Made by a program: the position numbers and the translations under genes
The notes under the pieces: generated by a model
Told to the model about the DNA's origin: nothing
Database searches by the model: none
The model's input: only the letters and a program-made list of their open reading frames with translations
Source of the DNA: Rhodospirillales bacterium
Lineage (GTDB): Bacteria > Pseudomonadota > Alphaproteobacteria > UBA8366 > Aestuariispiraceae
Reading direction: 5' to 3'
DNA length: 44,193 nucleotides
NCBI GenBank assembly: GCA_002696645.1
Contig: NZSA01000068.1
Coordinates: 48,098 to 92,290 of the forward strand
Shown here: positions 39,485 to 44,193 of the stretch, in pieces
How the letters are laid out: every line of letters starts with the position of its first letter
Position numbering within the stretch: position 1 is the first letter of the stretch

Positions 39485-40729
39485 ATGGCTCGCGCGACCA
39501 ATCGGCTTTCGGCACGGGGTGTAATCTCAATCACGAAGCCTGGGCTGCATGCAGATGGCAATGGCTTATACCTGCAGGTTTCTAAAGCAGGCGCAAAATC
39601 CTGGTTATTTAAGTTTGCTAGCGGCGGAAAAACCCGCGAAATGGGCCTTGGTTCCTTAACAACCATCTCACTTTCAGATGCCAGGCGTGCAGCAGAGCAA
39701 TCTCGCAAGTTGGTCTACGAGGGGATTGATCCCATTGAGGCGCGAAGGGCGACAAAGGCCGCAAGAGATTTATCTACGATCAAGGTTCATACATTTCAGG
39801 AATGCGCGGATCGTTTGATGCGATCGAAAGGCGATGAGTGGGAAAATCTAAAACACTCAAAACAGTGGCAATCAACTCTGGAAACCTACGCGTATCCGGT
39901 TATGGGAAAGTTGTCGGTCCGAGATATTGATGTCGGCTTGGTCCTGGAAGTACTGGAGCCGATCTGGACAACTAAGCCTGAGACTGCGAGCCGGGTACGT
40001 GGCCGCATTGAGGCCGTGTTAGACTGGGCACGTGCCCGGAACTGGCGCGAAGGGGAGAACCCAGCACGATGGAAAGGACATCTTGATAAGCTGCTCTCCA
40101 AACGCAAAAACCGTTCAGTCCAAAACTTAGCAGCATTGTCTTACGATAAAATTGGAAGTTTTGTGGGTGACTTGAGAGGTCAGGATGGCATCTCTGCCCG
40201 TGGTTTAGAGTTCCTGATTCTGACAGCGGCGCGAACCGGTGAGGTTATTGGGGCTAGATGGGAAGAGATTGATGCTGCAAATGGTATCTGGACTATCCCA
40301 GCTGATCGCATGAAAGCGGGTAAGGAGCATCGTGTCCCATTATCCGAGTCGGCACAGGCGATCCTCAATTGTATGCGATCAGTCCGCCAATCTGATTTCA
40401 TTTTCCCTGGAGGACGAACAAGTCGCCCCCTAAGCAATATGGCCTTTCTGACGCTTTTGAAACGCATGGGGCGTAATGAGATTACGGTGCATGGGTTCCG
40501 AAGCACATTCCGGGACTGGGTCGCAGAGCGCACAGCCTATCCCAGTGACGTTGCTGAAATGGCTCTGGCTCATTCAATTCCCTCCCGGGTCGAGGCGGCC
40601 TATCGACGGGGTGACTTGTTCGACAAGCGGCGGGCTCTAATGGAGGAATGGGAAAGGTTTATCGCGACACCATCTGTGGACGCTGAAAGCTATATCATTC
40701 CTATTCGGTCAGGGTTCAGCCCATCATGA
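39485..40729 (+). CDS. Tyrosine-recombinase integrase (P4-type)
   Basis: The 414-residue protein has the N-terminal arm-binding domain (about 1-90) of P4-type integrases: DGNGLYLQVSKAGAKSW, EMGLGSLTTISLSDARRA and EGIDPIEARR. A core-binding helical domain runs to about 200 (TFQECADRLMRSKGDEW). The catalytic domain shows AARTGEVIGARW (first Arg, about 250), MKAGKEHRVPLS, HGFRSTFRDW (His-x-x-Arg, about 336) and a Tyr in VEAAYRRGDLFDKRR (about 371). It catalyses site-specific insertion of the island, very probably at the adjacent tRNA-Ser. Its stop overlaps the next ATG (ATGA). Confidence 0.95.
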   Translation: MARATNRLSARGVISITKPGLHADGNGLYLQVSKAGAKSWLFKFASGGKTREMGLGSLTTISLSDARRAAEQSRKLVYEGIDPIEARRATKAARDLSTIKVHTFQECADRLMRSKGDEWENLKHSKQWQSTLETYAYPVMGKLSVRDIDVGLVLEVLEPIWTTKPETASRVRGRIEAVLDWARARNWREGENPARWKGHLDKLLSKRKNRSVQNLAALSYDKIGSFVGDLRGQDGISARGLEFLILTAARTGEVIGARWEEIDAANGIWTIPADRMKAGKEHRVPLSESAQAILNCMRSVRQSDFIFPGGRTSRPLSNMAFLTLLKRMGRNEITVHGFRSTFRDWVAERTAYPSDVAEMALAHSIPSRVEAAYRRGDLFDKRRALMEEWERFIATPSVDAESYIIPIRSGFSPS

Positions 40730-41397
40730 CCAAAGATCCGAACCAGATTAGACAAGATACTGCGATTGAGAAAGCAGCGGTGATAATTGGAAAGGCTCGC
40801 AAATATGAGCTCTCCCAGATCGAGGTGAAAGAGCTGACTTCCAAAATTGAGTCTATATTTTTATCGACTGGTCTGCTTGAGCCATCCGATGAATATGGAA
40901 AGGCGTTCTTTGAGTTTTCACGTAAAGTTTCCACTCCAGCAGACTTAGTCAAACAAGCGGATTATGTATTAGAGAGCATTCCTATAATCCAGGAGGCGAT
41001 CAAGAACCCTGCGTTCAAGGGTGGACTAAACATGGTATTGCGGTCCAAGCGAGAACGAAGTCTAGATTTTGAAGAGAGAAAGCGTGTTAAACTAATCCTT
41101 GAAGCTCTTCAAAGTTCGGCAGAAAAGGTAAAGCTGTCTAACTTGCCTAAAGCAAAAAAGCGGGGCGCTCCTCAAGATAGTACTAGATACACAACTATAT
41201 GGTTTCTTGCGAATCTGTACGCGGATTGGATAGGTTTTTCCGGTCCTATTGAGGATCTTCCCTACACCGCTGACGCTCGTTTCATCAAGTTTCTCGAAGT
41301 CTCATTTTTGGCATTTCAACCGTCCCGGCCAATGAGTCGAGCTAGTCTTTCGCAGGCATGGAAGCGTTGTCGCGAAACAGAACTTAACGGACGGTAA
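40726..41397 (+). CDS. Unknown protein coupled to the integrase
   Basis: The 223-residue product starts in an ATGA overlap with the integrase stop, so translation is coupled. It is mostly helical and charged, with Lys-rich stretches (KSRKERS-like and NLPKAKKRGAPQ) and a more hydrophobic C-terminal third (TTIWFLANLYADWIGFSG, FLEVSFLAFQPSRPM). No membrane segment or known catalytic motif. No family recognised. Position suggests an island accessory or defence-related role, but nothing in the sequence proves it. Codon use looks more AT-rich than in the flanking chromosome, consistent with transfer. Confidence 0.75.
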   Translation: MTKDPNQIRQDTAIEKAAVIIGKARKYELSQIEVKELTSKIESIFLSTGLLEPSDEYGKAFFEFSRKVSTPADLVKQADYVLESIPIIQEAIKNPAFKGGLNMVLRSKRERSLDFEERKRVKLILEALQSSAEKVKLSNLPKAKKRGAPQDSTRYTTIWFLANLYADWIGFSGPIEDLPYTADARFIKFLEVSFLAFQPSRPMSRASLSQAWKRCRETELNGR

Positions 41398-41491
41398 TAT
41401 AAATCGGCAGAATTAGTGGATTTTTATCACCTTTTTAGGGAACCGCCGTTGCCCGATAGTGCTCGCGATCAACCGAAAGGAGACGTGAGAC

Positions 41492-41680
41492 GTGAGCAAC
41501 CAGCCATCCCTAGTTTCTGTAAGAGACGCAGCCCATCGCTTGGGGATAGGGCGAACACGTTTCTATGAGCTGCTCAATTGCGGCGAAATAGAATCTGTTC
41601 ACCTTGGAAGCCGCCGCCTCATTCTCTGTTCAAGTATCGATCAGTTTATCGAGCGTCTCCGTCAACACGGAGAGGTTTGA
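41492..41680 (+). CDS. AlpA/excisionase-like helix-turn-helix protein
   Basis: The 62-residue protein starts with GTG at 41492, with AAAGGAG 9 nt upstream. It matches the short HTH_17 pattern: SVRDAAHRLGIGRTRFYELL, NCGEIESVHLGSRRLI, then a C-terminal helix (SIDQFIERLRQHGE). Proteins of this kind act as excisionases or AlpA-type activators for integrases of P4-like islands. Placement near the integrase fits that role. A directionality function is inferred. Confidence 0.85.
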   Translation: MSNQPSLVSVRDAAHRLGIGRTRFYELLNCGEIESVHLGSRRLILCSSIDQFIERLRQHGEV

Positions 41681-42131
41681 AGGTATCATCGGTTTGGGCG
41701 GTAGATTTAAGACGCTGGCGAACCGGTTGATGGATGAGGATACCAGGGGAAGCGACCATATCCTCAAGCGTGGCCCTAAAGGTGCGAGCGCGGTCGCCAG
41801 CAGTTAGTCTTGCTGTTGTAAGTTGGCACCGACTGCGCTGCGAAGCTACGGTTATCCGGCGACAGCGCAGCCTCCAAAGCGACGGATGGCTCCGACGGAC
41901 ATAGTCTAATGAGCGGTCAGTATGCCTAAGAGATGGGGACATCCCGGCAATCCTTTCTTGGAATGTCGGGGTGTCTCCCTATCCACCTCACTCTGGATTC
42001 ACCAACGGACATTCCCTAGTAACTAAGAGATAACAGGAGATACTTCCTGAAAAAAAGAAGATCCACCGCACGCGGGTTGGTCCGGAGGAAAATCAGGTTG
42101 GACACAATTAAACAGCAACAGGTGTTTTCGA
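41681..42131. other. Gene-free interval with two inverted repeats
   Basis: This 451-bp stretch has no convincing gene; open frames on both strands are short or Arg-rich shadows. It contains CTGCGCTG/CAGCGCAG (41833-41840 and 41863-41870) and a larger imperfect hairpin at 41935-41979. It could hold an RNA, island replication or transfer site, or degraded coding sequence. No choice can be made from sequence alone. Confidence 0.4.
41935..41979. other. Long imperfect hairpin
   Basis: The left arm beginning GGGGACATCCCGGC pairs with the right arm ending GTCGGGGTGTCTCCC around a short CTTTC-type loop, with one bulge and a few mismatches or G-U pairs. No T-run follows on either side, so it is not a standard intrinsic terminator. 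Confidence 0.5.
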
Positions 42132-42431
42132 ATGGAATCTAAAATTTGCCGCAACTGCTTTTCGCTTTTTGTCCCTAAGCATCGGCATGGCAAACCACAG
42201 GTCTTCTGCAAAACATCTTGTGCCACGGCTTATGATAAAAATTGTCGCCAAATTGGAAGGATTGTTTCAGAGGAATTTAGTGCCTTTGGTCTTGGCTGTA
42301 ATGACCCTGAACAAATCTGCAGATTTGTTAGAGATGCTCTTGAAGCTAATTATGGGAGACAGGGGCCCAAAAATTGTCACCACCATCCTATGAGTTCCAA
42401 AGAGCCTGAATGCGAAGAGTTTTGGAACTAA
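42132..42431 (+). CDS. Small zinc-ribbon-like protein
   Basis: The 99-residue product has ICRNCFSLFVPKH (C6, C9) and QVFCKTSCATAYD (C26, C30), a C-x2-C...C-x3-C arrangement that could bind one zinc. The rest is polar and helical (EEFSAFGLGCNDPEQICRFV). No family recognised. The ribosome site is weak (ACAGGTG). It lies in the island, convergent with the truncated DUF1376-like gene, with 16 bp between stops. Function unknown. DNA or RNA binding would be a guess. Confidence 0.6.
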   Translation: MESKICRNCFSLFVPKHRHGKPQVFCKTSCATAYDKNCRQIGRIVSEEFSAFGLGCNDPEQICRFVRDALEANYGRQGPKNCHHHPMSSKEPECEEFWN

Positions 42432-42447
42432 GCGGATGGGCCTGCAT

Positions 42448-43008
42448 TCAAATATTTTCATCGATGCTTTTTTTGACGTCCGACGTGTCCGATTTGCGCG
42501 CCGGTCTCCTGTCTAGGAAAGCCGGGATTTCGAGTGTCTCTTTGTCACCCTTATCCTTCACCTTACCCCCCCCAGTTTCTTGTTCGTTGATGGTTGATGG
42601 TTGATGGTTGATGGTTGATGGTTCGCGCGCGAGGGCACTTTTTGGTTTTTCATCCTGTAAACCAACGGGAAAACCATCTGGTTTTGCTAAGTCATTGTTT
42701 TCTTTAGAAGGGCGCGCCCCTTTGTTGCCGTTGTGCTGCAAGGTTGTCATGCGGGAACTACTACGTTCCAACTCACGAACGCAGCGGTTGACGAGTAGTT
42801 GCGACACTTCAACGCCAGAGTTAGAAGGAATTAACGTGATTTTTTTCTTCTTGATCAGCTGTTCGATGATCCTACGCACTGCCTTGACGCTCGTTCCCGG
42901 GACCATGTGCTTGATCGAATCCGCATCATAGGGGACCGCCTCGCCGCGCGAATAAATCTGCGAACAGATCATCCAATACTGTCCGTCGTCATATAAATTG
43001 GAACACAT
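42448..43008 (-). pseudogene. DUF1376-like replication protein, apparently 5'-truncated by an IS
   Basis: The remaining 186 residues begin MCSNLYDDGQYWMICSQIYS and continue RGEAVPYDADSIKHMVPGTS, SVKAVRRIIEQLIKKKKITL and LQHNGNKGARPSKENN. This is the DUF1376 pattern found in phage and island replication proteins, but the family's usual N-terminal strand region is missing. The apparent ATG (43008) lies exactly at the proposed IS end. The in-frame codons upstream read through IS sequence to a stop that is the transposase stop region. The C-terminal 70 residues are low-complexity and include a heptamer repeat. It may still be translated, but is probably inactive. An alternative is an intact short family member. 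Confidence 0.65.
42586..42623 (+). repeat. Heptamer tandem repeat (GTTGATG x5.4)
   Basis: GTTGATG occurs five times in succession from 42586, then GTT. It lies inside the reverse-strand DUF1376-like gene. Because seven is not a multiple of three, gain or loss of one unit shifts the reading frame, as in phase-variable genes. Confidence 0.95.
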
Positions 43009-43053
43009 TGTGGCCTGATCTAAGAGAGGGGCTGGCTCATCTGGGTTAAAATA

Positions 43054-44034
43054 TTAGGCGGCGTATTTACGGTATTGCAAGCGTCGGCTCTCCAAGGTTT
43101 CCCGTTTGATCCTTTCTCGTTGTTTTAAAATGGCCTGCCCTCGCCCAAAGTAGACGTCTGCGGGCGTGAGATTGTTGATGCTCTCGTGGTATCTTTGATG
43201 ATTGTAATGATCGACGAATGCCTCGATCTGCGCTTCCAGGTCTGCCGGGAAGTAGTAATTCTCCAGCAGAATGCGGTTCTTCAGGGTTTGATGCCATCGC
43301 TCGATCGTGCCCTGTGTTTGCGGGTGATATGGCGCCACTCTGACGTGCCCTATTTTTCTGTCACCCAGCCATTCCGCCAACTCACCAGAGACGTAACTGG
43401 ACCCGTTGTCCGATAGCAGTCGAGGCTTGTGGATGATCCGTGCCTGATCACAGCCGGATGCCTGTAGGGCGAGGTCCAGCGTGTCGGTCACATCGCTCGA
43501 CTTCATGGTCGTGCACAACTTCCAGGCAATGATATAGCGTGAGTAGTCATCGAGGATCGTCGATAAGTACATCCAGCCCCAACCAATAACCTTCAGATAG
43601 GTGAAGTCAGTTTGCCACAGTTGATTGATGGCGGTTGTCTTCTCCCTGAACTCATTAGCAGCTTTGATGACGATAAATGCAGGACTGGTAATCAGATCCA
43701 GCGATTTAAGCAGGCGATAGACGGAAGCCTCTGAGACAAAGTAGCTTTCTGTGTCCATAAAACGCACGGCCAGTTCACGAGGTGACAGTTCTGGCACATC
43801 CAGGGCCAGATCAACAATGCGCTGGCGAACGTCATCAGGAATACGATTCCAGACCTGTGACGGCCTTGGTGATTGATCTTCCAATGCTGAAGGCCCGCCG
43901 GTCTGATAGCGGTCGTACCACCGATAAAATGTGGTGCGGGGGATGCCCATCTTATCCAGCGTCTGTTTGATTGGCAGATGGGATTGCTCAACAAGCCGGA
44001 TGATCTCAAGTTTTTCAGATGCGGGATATCTCAT
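43054..44034 (-). CDS. IS3-family transposase OrfB (DDE integrase domain)
   Basis: This 326-residue protein has an N-terminal HTH region (about 1-60; LDKMGIPRTTFYRWYDRYQ) and an rve-type catalytic core. The first Asp is in LWQTDFTYLKV, the second in LLSDNGSSYVSG, and the Glu in GTIERWHQTLKN, the DDE triad with the roughly 35-residue D-E spacing of this family. A C-terminal ending YHESINNLTPADVYFGR is typical of IS3 OrfB. Its ATG overlaps the orfA stop. A run of seven A on the coding strand just upstream (44063-44069) could allow -1 frameshifting to an OrfAB fusion. The gene appears intact. Confidence 0.95.
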   Translation of the reverse strand: MRYPASEKLEIIRLVEQSHLPIKQTLDKMGIPRTTFYRWYDRYQTGGPSALEDQSPRPSQVWNRIPDDVRQRIVDLALDVPELSPRELAVRFMDTESYFVSEASVYRLLKSLDLITSPAFIVIKAANEFREKTTAINQLWQTDFTYLKVIGWGWMYLSTILDDYSRYIIAWKLCTTMKSSDVTDTLDLALQASGCDQARIIHKPRLLSDNGSSYVSGELAEWLGDRKIGHVRVAPYHPQTQGTIERWHQTLKNRILLENYYFPADLEAQIEAFVDHYNHQRYHESINNLTPADVYFGRGQAILKQRERIKRETLESRRLQYRKYAA

Positions 44035-44193
44035 TCGTCGTCTCCCCCATCCGCGATCATGCTTTTTTTGAGCAACCGCAGTTCCAATGTCTGCTCTGCA
44101 ACAACTTCTTTCAGATCACGCGCTTCCCGGCGAAGGGCCGTCACCTCACCCGTGGAGGCTGCACGCGCTGTATCACCAGCAAGTCGGCGCTTG
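44031..44193 (-). CDS. IS3-family OrfA, 5' end missing
   Basis: The last 53 codons are visible. They encode EVTALRREARDLKEVVAEQT followed by LELRLLKKSMIADGGDDE, the leucine-zipper-like helix that ends IS3 OrfA. The N-terminal HTH is outside the window. The stop (44031-44033) overlaps the OrfB ATG. The A7 tract lies within the KK codons and reads in the OrfB frame after a -1 shift, with no stop before OrfB. Confidence 0.85.
   Translation of the reverse strand, partial: KRRLAGDTARAASTGEVTALRREARDLKEVVAEQTLELRLLKKSMIADGGDDE

Larger units (their letters stand above)
43009..44193 (-). mobile_element. IS3-family insertion sequence, right side outside window
   Basis: The element contains overlapping orfA (partial) and orfB reading leftward. 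The end inside the window probably starts at 43009 with TGTGGCCTGATC, a TG..CA-type terminus directly abutting the truncated DUF1376-like gene. The other terminus, its inverted repeat and any target duplication are beyond the right edge, so the boundary is provisional. Confidence 0.75.

Noticed and set aside
41646-41942. A 98-residue reverse-strand frame in the island
   Set aside because: It is Arg-rich, lacks a ribosome site, overlaps the excisionase-like gene end and covers the inverted repeats.
42586-42623. CRISPR-like or direct-repeat array
   Set aside because: Units are 7 bp with no spacers. This is a simple microsatellite-type tract.
39330-44193. Second attachment-site copy of the tRNA-Ser 3' end
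   Set aside because: No repeat of the tRNA 3' sequence was found by eye in this stretch. The far end must lie outside the window.

Overview
The window looks like a chromosomal segment of an alphaproteobacterium, probably of the Rhodospirillales or a neighbouring order. This is inferred from the gene order mutY / DUF721 / dsbA-like / smc, the long-form LeuA, a DUF4170 protein, and clusters of GANTC (CcrM-type) sites in two intergenic regions. No sequence search was run, so the taxonomy is an inference. Neighbouring genes are moderately GC-rich. The two clear departures are an AT-rich leader at 6271-6575 and the more AT-rich island after the tRNA at 39242.

Region 1 (1-17842) is a surface and secretion block. 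A TPR protein gene runs off the left edge. Diverging from it are a TolC-like outer-membrane protein with a long proline-rich tail, a type I secretion ABC transporter whose signature motif is degenerate, and an HlyD-type adaptor. After an AT-rich leader comes a 2662-residue adhesin-like protein: helical Ala/Gln repeats, a Gln/Thr/Glu linker, cadherin-like/VCBS domains and four LamG-like domains, with no visible RTX nonapeptides. Directly behind it is a roughly 1070-residue receptor-channel. It joins a type I periplasmic-binding domain, a middle beta-rich domain that resembles a pentameric-channel ligand-binding domain, and a C-terminal MscS channel. This block is the best candidate for an undescribed system.

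Region 2 (17853-27225) is mostly metabolic. It holds a SAM methyltransferase, pgk, an exported glucose/sorbosone dehydrogenase-type beta-propeller, two small unknown proteins, an XRE-type regulator, msrA, a TPR-methyltransferase, ubiD, a tandem DUF4170 protein and a conserved unknown gene started by TTG. Three identical-arm palindromes spaced 32-33 bp apart lie between a small gene and the XRE gene and look like an operator array.

Region 3 (27226-39144) begins with two 150-bp copies of an intergenic repeat. It then carries leuA, a second mscS, mutY, a DUF721/DciA-like gene, a DsbA-like gene, smc and a dihydropyrimidinase gene. Five GANTC sites lie within 57 bp upstream of smc.

Region 4 (39242-44193) starts with tRNA-Ser(GCT), the probable attachment site of an integrated island. 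The island holds a P4-type tyrosine integrase, a translationally coupled unknown gene, an AlpA/excisionase-like HTH gene, a gene-poor stretch with inverted repeats, a small zinc-ribbon-like protein, and a DUF1376-like replication gene. The last carries a heptamer repeat and appears to be cut off at its 5' end by an IS3-family element that leaves the window on the right.
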